Shown: one piece after another, positions 12,690 to 24,239 of the stretch
Numbering within the stretch: position 1 is the first letter of the stretch
How the letters are laid out: the number at the start of each line of letters is the position of its first letter
From: Phylloscopus collybita
Taxonomy: Eukaryota > Chordata > Aves > Passeriformes > Phylloscopidae
NCBI GenBank assembly: GCA_027886175.1
Contig: JAJNNQ010000008.1
Location: 7,877,001-7,941,000, forward strand
Direction of reading: 5' to 3'
Length of the DNA stretch: 64,000 nt
Translations under genes and position numbers: made by a program
Notes under the pieces: generated by a model
The model's input: the letters and a program-made list of their open reading frames with translations, nothing else
What the model was told of the DNA's origin: nothing
Databases searched by the model: none

Positions 12690-12850
12690 AAAAAAGATTG
12701 CGTGTTAAAGAAACTTGAATCAAAAATAACATACAAACCTAACATTAAGATTAATTAACCACTAGGCAGTTTAAAGAGGTGTTTTCAAATGCTGATTCTC
12801 CATCATTTGAAATCAAGAGTGGATCTTTTCCCAGCTAGATGGAGTGCAGG
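12690..12850 (+). mobile_element. Ancient CR1 fragment
   Basis: The text around 12727-12830 follows the CR1 3' region: 'attaattaaccactagg', then 'tttaaagaggtg', then 'gattctccatcatttgaaa' and 'tcaagagtggatc'. In CR1 these are the AATTAACCATTGGA-type block followed by the GATTCTCCATCACTTGAA block and the TCAAGATTGGAT block. The left part (12690-12726) is more diverged. The element is truncated at both sides and shows no tail. It is inactive. The match is from memory. Confidence 0.65.
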
Positions 12851-13079
12851 CTGCAGAGCCTCTGCTTGTCCATCTCACGCTCTTTTTCAGAGTGGCTCTT
12901 TAATCTGTTTGTACTTGCCACCATCCACAAAGATGTATGAAGCTTTTAATAGAAAACTATTCTGTGAGGCCTCTTTCTATCATCAGAGCAAGGGTAGTAG
13001 ATAATAACCTCTCATTTTACGACTTCCTCTGTAAATGTTGGCTTGACAATTAGCATTTTCAAAGAGTAAGAGCAACCTT

Positions 13080-13485
13080 CAAAGACAACCATCACCAAAC
13101 AGAAGGTTGGTTGTGGAACCAAACATCGGGATTAATGGCAGAGCATTAACAATGTGACAAAATCTCCCCTGAGTGTTTATTTGGTGCATTTTCTGTCCTC
13201 GCTAATACCAGTGCAATAAGAGGATGTCAGCTCAAGTATTCCCAAAGTTGGCTTTGAAGAACATATTTACAAATTCCACGTTTGTGTGGAGCCCCGGAGC
13301 CCTGGGAAGCTGTTGGTGCTCCTTGGACGAGGAGGGGCTGCGGTGCAAATGCGGGTGCAGGGCTGTGCCCCTGGCAGGGTGCAGGTGCCCAGCTCACCCA
13401 GAGCAGCACTGACAGGGTTTGACAGATCTGCCTCGGCCTGTCAATGATAGCTGCCTCTGCAAGCGGTTAGGAAAAAATGTAAAGA
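13080..13485. promoter_or_regulatory. Candidate conserved regulatory block
   Basis: About nine CpGs are kept (catcgg, ctcgct, cacgtt, cccgga, gacgag, tgcggt, tgcggg, ctcggc, agcggt). The block holds 'cgggattaatgg' (an OTX/PITX-like GGATTA core), 'tttgacagatctg' and 'cctgtcaatgatag' (TALE/PBX-HOX-like words). The middle part is GC-rich. Frames of about 60 codons on both strands reflect composition. Regulatory function is inferred. Confidence 0.4.
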
Positions 13486-14100
13486 ATGGGTTTTGTCACT
13501 CTTCCAAGTTCTCATCATGCTTTTGTCAAAGTTCAGTGTATGTAGCTGGTTGAAAGTTGAAGTTTTGTCCAGACGTCTTTTGCTGCTGATCTGAGCGGGA
13601 ATGGCTGCCTGGGGGCTGAGCCTTGAGCATCAGGCTCTCAGTTTTTGTCTGTTCCAGGGACTCTGCAGGGTGCCATAGCAGTGGCTTGGTTTGTTTAAAT
13701 CTGAGTAGTGAAAACCACGGAAACATATCCCATCAGGACGGCTCTTCATAAGGACAGGAATAAATCAATTAAATAAATGCACGGTATAGTTTGTACAGAG
13801 CTCCTCTCTCATGCAGAAGAAGAGAGTGCTGTTTGAAAGGACTGTCCTGAACTGGTGGTGTATATATTTAAATAATTCTTTTGCTCATGTAAAACTGAGA
13901 AGTGCAAGTTATATACAACAGAAGGAGAACAATGGGAGGGAGATCTTGACTGCATATTTCAGAATAAAGTTGGAATAGAGCAAAACCAGAAGATGTTTGC
14001 CTTTACTCACACTGTGCCCTAAAGGCCTGGCATATGGTCATAGCTTTACAAGAAAAATAATTTTTATTCTTCCATAGAAAATAAACAAGTTTTTTGCTGT

Positions 14101-14138
14101 GTGTTTTGTTGTGTTTTGTTGTTCTTTTTTTTTTTTTT
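14101..14138. repeat. GTGTTTTGTT repeat plus poly-T
   Basis: Two exact copies of GTGTTTTGTT (14101-14120) run into a T-rich tract, and another T run lies at about 14190-14202. Simple low-complexity sequence. Confidence 0.8.
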
Positions 14139-14199
14139 AATCCACAAGTATCTTTCTGCTTTCTTTCTGTTTCATAGTGTTCTTCATCTTTTTTTTTTT

Positions 14200-14235
14200 T
14201 TTGCTTGGAAATTACCATTTGCTTGGAAAGTACCA
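14200..14235. repeat. 18-bp tandem duplication
   Basis: Two adjacent 18-bp copies of 'tttgcttggaaattacca' and 'tttgcttggaaagtacca' differ at one base. This looks like a recent local slippage duplication next to a poly-T run. Confidence 0.9.
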
Positions 14236-14879
14236 ACAAGATACCATAGCACTGGATATGAAATAATTTTGTGTACACGTGTTACTATTCCCAGTCCTTT
14301 ACAATGAACAGGGACAGATGCAGTGTTGCCAGGTGGAATCTTTTTTAAGTCTTGCCTTCAGTTCAGATTCCCTACGTCTCACATGAATGCAGTGTAGTTT
14401 AGAGAGCTGTTATCCATTAATTATAGTCCACTTTATAAGCTGGTGTTTCCATAAGTCATCAAAAGTGAGGCAAAAGAAATAACAAAAAAAAAAAGTTTAA
14501 AATTTTTTTTACATCTGGAAATGTCTTAGTAATTTGTAGCATTGACGGAATTAAAACTTGTGAGCAAAGTCTGTCCAGCTGCAATTCCAGAGGAGAACTG
14601 TTCCGTAAGGCAGCAGTGTGGGAGCAGGCACTCCTGCCACTTACACTGGGTAGTTTAATTTTGGAACAGCCTCTTGGTTCTGGGAAATTCAACAAAGTGC
14701 ATTAAAGCAGACTGATAGCTTTGAAATGAAATCTCCTAAGTATGGATTCAGTGGCTGAACTCCAAGATTTTTAAAAACTAATGCAAATGAAGAGCTACTG
14801 GAATTCATGTAAAAGAGGATTTTTAAAACTTTTTGAAACACTTTCTAAGGACAGAGTAGCTGTAATTTTATACAAGCTG

Positions 14880-15290
14880 AAGGCGAGAAAGTAGTGACTG
14901 CAGCAGCTGAACATGGGGTGAACTTTGCTTCAAAGCTGACAAGAAGAGACTTCAAAAATTTCTGAGGAAAATACAGCAAAACTGAAGAAGCTTAAGAGCA
15001 GAGCCAAAAGAATGAGTCAAGTTCTGGGACACTAGTGTTACCCGAGAAACTAAATCTATTCTGCTTATTGGAGAAGAGGCTAAGTAGTGATTTGAGCAAG
15101 GTGATCATTATCTTTTGGGGAGAAGACTTCACATTCAGAAAGGCTCCTTTAATTAAAAAAAAAAAAAAAAAAAAAAGGTGGGGTGTAACAAGGGAAAACA
15201 GCTAGAAGTTAAAGCTAGGAAAAATTGGATGCAGGTTTTGAATGTTAATTAATCATTAGAATGTCCTTGTATGCGGCAAGTTTACATTGC
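14880..15290 (+). mobile_element. Ancient CR1 fragment interrupted by an expanded A-tract
   Basis: CR1 3' text is readable in order: 'gctgacaagaagagactt' (about 14935), the 'ccaaaagaatga' word (about 15004), 'gagaaactaaatctattctg' (about 15044), 'ttggagaagaggctaag' and 'gatttgagcaaggt', then 'ggggagaagacttca' and 'ggctcctttaat' (about 15141). After the poly-A come 'taacaagggaaaacagc', 'tagaagttaaagctagg' and 'gttaattaatcattagaat' (about 15244). In the family the two halves are joined by a short non-A segment, so the 22-base A run at 15155-15176 seems to have grown inside the element. It is 5'-truncated, lacks its tail, and is inactive. Confidence 0.75.
15155..15176. repeat. Poly-A, 22 bases
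   Basis: The longest uninterrupted A run in the window. It sits inside the CR1 fragment rather than at an element end, so it is an expanded mononucleotide repeat, not a retroposon tail. Confidence 0.95.
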
Positions 15291-15870
15291 TATGTAAAGC
15301 TATGCTATGTAAAACAAAGTAGAAAAGTTTTAGAGGGATGCAAATTTTAGCAGTAGGATTATGCAGAATACTAGGAATTGAAGTAACTAATCAAAATAGC
15401 TTTACAATTTTAAAATCAATCAGATTTGCAATTTTACAATTTAAATGCAGACCTTTTGGAACTCTATTTCTTCACCTCAGTTTGGTTCAAACACCTCACT
15501 AGTGAGGCAGTCCATATTCTCTGAGATCTTAGTATACTGCTTCTTTCCTTTGTTCATTTGAATCCTAAACTTATTAAAAGAAGAAGGATTTTGAGACAGC
15601 TGTGGATTTTGGTGGATCCTCAGGGATTTGGTGAAGGTCCCGATTTCTTAAGAAGTACGTATCTGTTCCTGCTCTACCTGTTCCAGGCATAAAAAAACTA
15701 AGAGTGTGACCAGGCTGCAACAGAATGATAGTTACACATGCAGAGACTACAACTGGTCTTCTGTTGAAGAGAGTAGCTCCCTATTCCTGATGTTACTGTT
15801 CCCTGTTTTGCTTTTATTATTCTGCTACCTTTGCTGAGCTGACTTGTTTGCCTGGGCATAAAGTTCTGGA

Positions 15871-15914
15871 TTATTTTATTTTATTTTATTTATTTTATTT
15901 TATTTTATTTTATG
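15871..15914. repeat. (ATTTT)n microsatellite
   Basis: About 44 bases of ATTTT pentamers with one ATTT unit interrupting near the middle. Likely length-polymorphic. Confidence 0.95.
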
Positions 15915-16638
15915 GCTTAGTTTAGAAAATTTATCAGTGAGATCATACGGGCACTAAGACCAGCACAAGAGGCAGGAGCATGCAGCAGAGTGGGAAAGAG
16001 GACATGCAAAGGGGAAAGGTGGATGGAAGAGACCATCCTGCAGCACTGAGCCACAAATCAAATCAGAAATTGCCTGCCTGTGCCCCAGCTGCAGTCACAT
16101 GCAGTGTGCACGTTGCCTGATGATAGATTATGTTTTCAGTGCTTATGAAACTCAAGCTACCCGTAGACTTTTTTTGCTACTGCTGCAGCTTTATATAACT
16201 GTGGCCATTACTGTTTCTTTTGTCTTTGTTCTCTGGAATGTTTAAGAGAGTTGTGCACATGCTGTTTAACGAGATTTATTTGGCCTGCAAGCTGCAGATG
16301 GGCAGAAATCAAAGGAGGTGGAAGTGGACATTGACATGACCTCCAGCATGTTGTTTATGGAGAACATCCTTCTAGTGATGTATGACAAGTCTGAGGTCAA
16401 TGATTAGTATCTATTAGCTCTTTGAAAAATGGAGAAAGCAATAGTTCCTGATGGTGCATGTTTTAGATCTGGTTAAAATGGAGAGGCCTGATGTGAGAGG
16501 AAAAAACTGCTTTGGTGTCTATGTATACAATTATCACCCATCACCAGGGCACGTTAACACTCCAATACGAACACACAGGTTTTGTCAGTAGGAAGAACTG
16601 TGCTCTAGATTCCTTCTCCTGTCTCCCCTCTGAAACAG
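15915..16638. other. Non-coding sequence, no gene seen
   Basis: Moderately GC-balanced, unique-looking text. No open frame, splice pair or repeat was recognised. Confidence 0.5.
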
Positions 16639-16722
16639 ATGGATTTGATTATTTATTATTATTCACATCTTCCTTCTTTTTCTTTTAAATTCCCTTCTTT
16701 TCTTTTTGTTTTTGTTGGACAG

Positions 16723-16941
16723 CTAAATCAAAGAGGAGCTTTACATTCTGTTCTGAACACAGGGAGGGATGCAGTAACTTGCTCTTCTGCAAAACATAAG
16801 CACAAGTTCTTGTGTGAGCCACCTTATGTCAGCTCTCCTTTAGTTAAGCCACATCATGAAAAAATGGATAGGCTTTCAAAGAATTTGGAGAAATTCCAAC
16901 ATAATATTAGTGTGAGAAATCTCTGCAGATGTCTAAAGTAG
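16723..16941 (+). other. Exon-like segment after a strong 3' splice site
   Basis: A long pyrimidine-rich tract (about 16668-16716) ends in 'gttggacag' with AG at 16721-16722, which is an excellent acceptor context. From 16723 the frame stays open for 72 codons to a TAG-type stop at 16939-16941, giving a hydrophilic peptide rich in Lys, His and Ser with no recognised domain. No upstream exon or downstream poly-A signal close by was identified, and 72 open codons alone is weak evidence. It could be a terminal exon of an unannotated transcript, a non-coding RNA exon or a chance acceptor. Confidence 0.2.
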
Positions 16942-17615
16942 CTTGTAAAATTATTTCTTAGCAAATTTAAGCCACGAATATTGTGATATTGTAACAATAT
17001 TTTCAAGATTCATCAGTTTTTACATAGACCTTTTCTTCATATAATTGCATATAGCATTATTAATTAAAAGAGATTGGTTATACACCCCTAAGAAATTGTC
17101 AGCAAATCCTGACACAGTTGAAATGGGGGTAGTCAGAACAGTTTAAAAAAAAAAAAAGTTTTTACAATTTCAGTGGTAAGACAAAAAATATCTTTTTAAT
17201 TTTTAGAGGGTTGCCTATACTTCAGGGAAAAAAATACTGAAAAATTAATTGTGAGCACTTAGAAGAAATAATACCACAAAATATTCCTTTCCTGCTATTA
17301 GTTATACCAACAGCAAGCACTTGTAGTCAGTTAAGAATCCAAAATGACCATAGTCCTTAGAAGGAGTTCAGAGACTTTATGCCATCAGTTTATGTTCAAA
17401 ATTAAGTTTTCTCCAGCAGCAGCCCCTCCTCCCTGCCATACTGTACATTTGAGGAGCTTAGTGCCCAGTGGCAGCTGCCCTTCACCTCTCAAGTGTCCAG
17501 GGAAAACACTTCCAGGTAAAGAAGTGATGATTTGGGGAAGAGAGCATGGGTGAGCCTGCAATGCCTCTGTGTGTCTCCAACAGGCTGTGCTAGAGGACAT
17601 GTTCTAGCAGAGCAA
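16942..17615. other. Non-coding sequence, no gene seen
   Basis: AT-rich text with a short poly-A (about 17143-17157). The right half is a GC-richer pocket open in several frames. Nothing recognisable. Confidence 0.5.
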
Positions 17616-17619
17616 TGCT

Positions 17620-17840
17620 CATAAATTATTTTGAAATTATTTGAATGCACTTTCAGGAACGGAGGAGGGGGAGCTCTATTGTCTGCAGAGCTGAGGCTCG
17701 TGCAGAGCAAACTGCGTTTGTTTATGGCCCGGCTGAGACATAAAATGGTCCAGGGGCTCCAGGCACGTAGTTGCCAATATTTCCTCGTTGCTTTGGAGGC
17801 ACAGCCTGATAAACACAGAACCCGAAGTTTTATGTAACTT
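17620..17840. promoter_or_regulatory. Candidate conserved regulatory block with FOX-like site
   Basis: Seven CpGs are retained (aacgga, ctcgtg, tgcgtt, cccggc, cacgta, cctcgt, cccgaa). The core 'tgcgtttgtttatggcc' holds a forkhead-like TGTTTAT, followed by 'cataaaatgg' (caudal/posterior HOX-like) and 'gccaatatttcctcg' (a CCAAT word). A 68-codon open frame crosses it without recognisable content. This is one of the better enhancer candidates in the window, by inspection only. Confidence 0.42.
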
Positions 17841-18167
17841 TCTGTGAATCATTTTGCTGATGCAGGAAGGATTTTAGTTTGTTCCCCAGTGACTCTGCTG
17901 CAACAGAGTAGAGATTTTTACTCAGGGGAATCCCATGCAGGGCTGCCTCTATGGGAATATGTGTGGGGAGGTGGTAGTGTCTGCATTTGTCTGCTGTCAT
18001 TCAGGTGTTGGCATCTGTGTTGCCTGTTCAGAGCAATGAGATTCTCTAGGATTAGCCCCTAAATCTTAATGAAGACCTCCTGTCTTCAGAAATCCTCTTC
18101 CACAATGGTTTTCAGTGCTTTAGGCAGGCATACAACTTTCCTTTCCCATTCATAACTTGGAGTCTTA

Positions 18168-18197
18168 CCCTCTTTTTCTTTTTCCTTTTTTTTTCCC
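18168..18197. repeat. Polypyrimidine tract, 30 bases
   Basis: An uninterrupted C/T run dominated by T. On the minus strand it is purine-only. Low-complexity sequence. Confidence 0.9.
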
Positions 18198-18397
18198 ACT
18201 CTTTCACAGAAATTAAATGGCAGTGGTTGGCTCCAACCACCACATTCTCTCTCTGCTTAATTTCTGCTACAAAGTTCTCCAGTTCTTTTATCTGCACAGC
18301 TGTTTTTAATGGGCTGTTCAGAGAAGGAACTGATAATGGGCACTTTGTGCTGTTTGGATTATCACTAGCTCTAAGGTTGGCAGCCAGCATTGGCAAT

Positions 18398-18724
18398 ATG
18401 CTCTTCTTTAGACAGCATTTTTTTGTAGCTGGACAGCAACCCAATGACACCAGACAAAGCTGCAGCAGCAGCGGGCTGACGAGCAGCAGTGAGCAGTGTG
18501 CTCCCTCTGCTTCAGCCTGTGCTGGGACTGGCAGCTTAGGAGCTGCCTTCCTTCCTTCCTTCCTTTCCCAACATCTTTTACTTATCCTTTATTGTTGGAT
18601 TTGTCTTCAAGGGAAGCTAAGGGTGAAGCTTAGCTTCATGAAGGCACAAAAAACACACCCAGAAGGGAGGAATGAAGTGTTGTTGTTTTTTTTTATAAAG
18701 CTGGTTAATAGATGTGCAGAGTAG
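18398..18724 (+). other. Open frame without gene support
   Basis: The frame is open from 18227 (a TTG codon) for 165 codons, but the first ATG is at 18398, leaving 108 codons. The product is Ser/Ala-rich in the middle, hydrophobic near the (TTCC) repeat and matches nothing I know. The opposite strand is also open for 112 codons (18112-18450), which points to local composition. I do not consider it a gene. Confidence 0.1.
18547..18565. repeat. (TTCC)n short microsatellite
   Basis: About four and a half TTCC units inside the open frame described above. Confidence 0.9.
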
Positions 18725-18729
18725 GGAAG

Positions 18730-21570
18730 TGTCTAAAGGCACTTTTGAAAATGTCCCAGCCTTTCCCAAAATTGTCTATAAGCCTTGTCATTTATAAAAA
18801 AATATTTGAGAAAACAGATAGTGTGTAAGCAGAGTCTCGGTGAAGGGGAAGGAGGGTTTAGATGCACTCACATTTAAGGTGACAAAGAGTTGACAACAGC
18901 CTGTCCATTCTTTATGTCCTCTGTTGACCTCTAGAGAATTTTGGATCTCTATAGTTCTCTAAAGGAGAATAGTGAGAATATATGAAGGAAAGAATAGGAA
19001 GCAGAACTTTCCTAATGATATTCTTCTCCTGGTTGTTAATGCATCCCTCAGCTTAAAACAAGGACATGTGGTGAAGAGTTTGGGCTTCTTATTTGAGTCC
19101 TGCATGGATATTCCCATCATTTTAAAAATCACTATGCTTTTAAGGTCAGGCCTGATGTAGGGTTTCTAGTCTGCTTTGTGGCAACATAAAGCAGTTTCTT
19201 CATCCCACTGAGTAGCTCAAAATACTAAACTCATTAATTTAGTTACATTTTAAAAAGTTAGGTACTAGTTTTGGAGCAGTTTCACAGGGTCAGCCACTAT
19301 ACAGTGTGTCTTCAGTTGCTAAGATTTCTAAGGGCTGTTTCTTCTCTGTAGTGTGTACTCTAGTTCAGGTAACAAGGAATTTTACAGAGTTGGGATCTTG
19401 TTGGTTTCAGAAAGTCCACTACATTTTATCTGAGATGGCAACATTTTCTGATTTCTGTATGTGTTTCCACGTATCTAGATTGCTCCAGTGCTGAGTAATT
19501 TTATCTGATTTTTAATATTTGGGATTTAGATTGTGTAAGTACATACAAAAAGTCAACAAAGTCAGTTTGCCGAAGCTCCAGCCATAAGAAAGATGATATG
19601 GTATTACTTCTCAGTATTAAATACAGATTTGCAAAAGCTACTTGTTAGTTTCTAGAAAAAAAAAATTCCATCCTCTTGAAAAACAGAAAAAGAAAGTTAC
19701 ATTTTTTGAGAAAAGCTTAATCCCAGAAGGGGAAAAAAAAACCAACCCACTCAGAAGTTGCTTTTGAAAAAGTCATTGTCCTTTTCCTGCAATACCAAAG
19801 TATTTCCAGAAATTCTTCATGATTTTTCCCTAACACTTCTTGAGAACTACCTAAAGGACACCAAATAACCCTAAAATTACACAAAAGGTGGGAGAAAAGA
19901 GAAAAAGATAACAGACTTCTGTAATAGAGCCATCTAGGACAGGGCCAGCCTCTGAGAGAACCTTGTTATCATTATACCTGGCACATTGCTTTAACATAAA
20001 TCCACCACAGTATGCTTTTTTTTCCAGAAGATAAAGGTCTATGAATGTACTCTGACAGTTCTCAAAACCAGTATGAAATTCCTCTGAACTTCTGAAAAAT
20101 TGTCTGCCTGGTTTGTTTGTATATGAATGAAAAAAATTAATTTTGAATATAACAATAACATTTAGTATTTTAATCATGACCCATCTCTTGCATTTCTTTG
20201 CACCTATTAACTCCCAGGATACCTCTGTGAGTTAGGTAACAATGTTAGAGTGAATGGAATAATTCACAATGAATAATTTATTTGGAGTTAGTCTCTTGGC
20301 TTGCTGTCAGAATATCCATCAGAATCTTACCACTGTTACTACTTTAAATATTTAAAGGTCGGGGGTTTTTTTTCCTCTTTTTTGCATTCCAGCTACATTT
20401 AGAAATCACAGATAAGTCTGTTCCACTTAAAGTTATTTCAGCCACTTTTTGTGTGCTTGATGTGCTAAAATCTAAAAACACTGGCAAGAGGGTGGGAGGT
20501 TGATCAGGGGATGAGCACATCCCAGTCACAAATCAGGTTTTCCTTCAGTTCAGCCTTCACCATTCATTTCTTTGCAAAGTGTCAGACCCCCAGGCCAGGG
20601 CAGTCCAGGTCTTGGGACACTTTCTTGCACTGTAGAGAAGGGGCAGTTTCCCCTTGCTGGTTAGACTTGCTTTGCTCTAAAATGAAAGAGCATTAACATG
20701 AAGTCAAGTAACATTGATTCAGCATGTCTGGACAATGGCTGTTCAAAGTCCAAACAGAATCCAGTAGGCAGGAAGAAGTTAACCTATTTAAAAACTTGTG
20801 CTTCATAGCTGCAACATGACTGCAACAGATTTCCAACCTTGAAGGGTAGGCATCAAATTCAACTGATAAAACCCCAAAAATCTTATTTTTGAAGTTGAAA
20901 GAATTGAGAAGGAAGGAGGAATTTTATCACTACAAGCATAGCATCGATATATTTAAAATTCTCATTGTTTTATTAGAAAAGGAAATATCAGATTCCCAAA
21001 TATTCCTTGAAATCAAGGACTTGGGGGAAACCAATTGAAATGTGTTGGGAAAATGTCTCCAAATGTTTCAGCAAGACTCAGATCAGGCCTTCAATGTGTG
21101 AACAAGTAGTAACTACAATGAAAACATGAGCTGTGCTTCCTCTAGCAGGATCTAGTAGGAGAAAGTAATTATGATTACTGGATTTCATAATAAGTTTAGA
21201 AATCTTTTCCCGCTTTGGTTTAAAAAAAAGAACAAAGACAAAACTACAGGTGTTTATAACCCATGCTTTATAGTCTGAAGGAAAGTTTTCCACATCAACT
21301 CCAATACAAAGCATCTGTTCATATTATTGACACTATATTGTATTGTCAGATTCAGTAAAATGATGTTATTATGGACCTAATGTATGGAAAGTGTCATGAA
21401 TAAGACTGCACAAGGGCACATACTATCCAAGACTTTAAAAAAAATGTTATTTAGCTTTTAGGAACACTAAAAACACAAACTGTGTCACATAAAATTAGAA
21501 ATCAGTTCATAAAATAGTAATAACTGACCTGCACAATGTAAATTTCCTGAAATGTGCACTCATGTTGGCA
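18730..21570. other. Non-coding sequence, no gene seen
   Basis: AT-rich unique-looking sequence with short A/T runs (about 19657-19666, 19732-19741, 20367-20376). No splice pairs, CpG clusters or repeat families recognised. Confidence 0.5.
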
Positions 21571-21579
21571 GCAAGTAAC

Positions 21580-21770
21580 AGCTAATGAAGGGAGTTTACA
21601 GAGCTGATTAACAAGGCCCTATGCTTTTTATTAGACTCATTTTGTTAATCCCTAAAATTAAGGAATTCCAGGTGTATGGAGCCAAGTATGCAAATGATTT
21701 CCTTCCGTCTAGCTGCTGATTTCATAAAAGGTCCTCCAAACAGTGAAATAAAACACAACATGCATAATGT
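21580..21770. promoter_or_regulatory. Candidate conserved element with octamer
   Basis: It contains 'gtatgcaaatgatt' (a perfect ATGCAAAT POU octamer), several homeodomain cores ('ctgattaac', 'ttgttaatccc', 'aaaattaagg') and a retained CpG in 'cttccgtctag'. Non-repetitive and non-coding. Function inferred. Confidence 0.33.
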
Positions 21771-21876
21771 GGAAAGCTTTACTACATATGAGAGAACAGT
21801 CTGGCTTTACAGAGTTAAGCACAGTGTGCTGTAAACTTGCCACAGATACAAATTTGAACAAAGCTGTAAAATAGGT

Positions 21877-21940
21877 ATAAATAAATAAATTAAAGGAATG
21901 AATGAAACAGAAGCAAAAAAAAAAAATAAATAAATAAAAG
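21877..21940. repeat. AAAT-type simple repeats
   Basis: Two clusters of AAAT units (about 21880-21893 and 21923-21938) with an adjoining 12-base A run. Confidence 0.85.
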
Positions 21941-22099
21941 GAAAAAAAACAAAAGAAACCCCCTTGCCTTTAGTTTACTGGTTGTCTGTTCAGCTGTTAC
22001 AGCTGAAAACAATATATCTAAAATTGAGCTTATCAGACTAATGTAAGGCATACAGATCTCTACTGGAGCAGAAACATGTAAAATGATAAAGGAAACCAT

Positions 22100-24230
22100 C
22101 ATAATCTGCTAAAGATGTAGCAATTAGTCTGGTGGTGCTGTGGTACTGCAGATGCTTCTTATGTACAGTTACACTTGGAAACTGGCTTATTAGCCTATAA
22201 TGTATGCAAATACCTAAGTCACTTTAATTTGGGGTACACAGGCCTGGCCATTAAAGTCAATGATAAAGCTCCTCTGACTAAAACAAATATACACCCTCAA
22301 GCTGCTCATTACTTTCACCTCCTTTCATCTTGTCACAGTTCAGCAAAGTACTTTAGCATGTGAGAAGTCCCAGTAACTCTTAAAATTAACCCTAGCTTTT
22401 GAAATTCAGTGGGCTATAAAACATGTGCTACCTTTTGGGCAGACTGGCCTGCTTCTGTATGAAATTATGGAGACAACTCGTTCTCACATTAAATTTAAAA
22501 AGCTTATAATTTCTGCAGGTCCAGCATTATATGGTTCAGGTTGTTCTTTTCTCCGTATAGCCATGGATAGGCACTGCCCATTCATCTGAGAGGAGTTCTT
22601 ATTTAGCTCATGGGAGAAGTGGGGCTATAAAACATGCAGGAAAGGGAAGAAATTCCAGATTGGCAAACTGTGGTTTACCTGGAGTCAGTAAAAAGCCATG
22701 AGGCCAAATCCTGGAAATGACTAAACAAGGAGTGAGTTCAGGGGGAGGTAACAAGCTGCTACCAAGCACACTCATTATAAGAGACAAAGACTCTTAAAAG
22801 AGCCTGAGATGAGACTGGCAATGGCTTTGACATGACGAGAAAGGTACTAATTCCACATAAATTACTCAGCTGTCAGTCTCTGGTTGCCGGAATCCATGAT
22901 AATAGAAAGAAAACTCCCTATGGTGCTCACGTACCCTTTGTTCTTTACTATGACTCACTTTTAGGATTTACTTCTGAGACGTGATCCTTACCTGGTTACA
23001 TGGATGAAGTCAGCAGGAATGTCCCAGTAACCTGAGCCTTCTCTCAAGTGTGTAGTAGTGTTTGGTGGGTGTGTAATTGATCAGTCTGATCTGGCAGGAG
23101 GAGGAAAGGTGAACTGATGTCCCTGGCCAAAGCACCTTGCTGGGAACACGCTGCTCCACGGCCTGAAGCTGCTGAAGGCATCTAGGGAACTGCCTGTTCA
23201 GTGTCACATCTACAGGTTAGGCTGCCTGTGGATTTTCCACAGAGCAGCCACAGAAAGGCTACTATCTCATCTTTCAACTTCATTTTCCTGATTAGGTGAC
23301 ACAGAGCTGTCCCATGTGTCCTATTTATATATTGCACGATTCCCATGGACAGTTCATTTAATGTAAAAAAAGTTCTTCATTCAAGCATTTTCTCTCAAAA
23401 TGTCTCTTGATAACAGAACACCACTGTTTCGTATGCTGGTTTGGGGGAAATGAAACGAGAATTGTCCTTGTCTCTCGTGTAATGTATATGATCATGATTT
23501 CTGCATTTCAAATTCGGTCCTAATACATTTAAAAATTATATTACTGTAGTCATACACTGAAAACAGAGGAAAAATATTTACTTTCCAACCAGACTCACTC
23601 AACTTTTTAAAAGGTGCTTAAGAGGGGGAAATAATTGCATTTAACTCTACTTTACCATAACCAAGGAAAAAGCAGTGATGTAAATTACAATATAGCCATG
23701 GGTGCCTTTAACACACTTGTGCTATTCATGTGCTGTTACCTGAGACACTGATATTTGCATCCTCATGAACCAGCAGTGCTTGCAGTATATTTACTTATGG
23801 CAAGAGAAATAATAATAATTGATAAAGAAAAAATAATTGATATAGGTAAATATTAAGAGGCTGTTTCAGTTACTTGAATTTCCAGTTTGATATATGTTTG
23901 TTGATAGAGCAGACAATCATGAACTGTGTGCTGAGGTTTAAAGTTATTTGCTGGTTGCTGGAAAGAAGTAAGAAATACCTAATCTCACAATCTTGGAGTT
24001 AACCACCCAGTTCACTTTGCCGACTGCTCAGATCTGAGTCCAACTTTGAGTCAAACAGAAAATATTGTTATAAATCCTAAGCAGTTAAATGAAGTGCCAT
24101 TTTTCCAAGTTGTACTTTATTAGCACTTGTGTGCTGCTACCACAAATCATGTTAAAAAGGCTCTGGAGCGGAGTTTGGGTAAAAGTTGAAAGCGTGGCAT
24201 GTGGTTATTATTACAGATTTTGCCAGGGCA
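22100..24230. other. Non-coding sequence with one weak regulatory candidate
   Basis: No gene is seen. A block at about 22835-22990 keeps four CpGs (atgacg, gttgccgg, ctcacg, gagacg) and has 'ccatgataatag' and 'tatgactcac' (an AP-1-like TGACTCA). The rest is AT-rich and featureless to my eye. Confidence 0.4.
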
Positions 24231-24239
24231 CAGTAGCTG

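Noticed and set aside
18227..18724. 165-codon open frame on +
   Set aside because: It begins at a TTG codon (first ATG at 18398), the opposite strand is also open, it runs through a TTCC repeat, and the product is unrecognisable.
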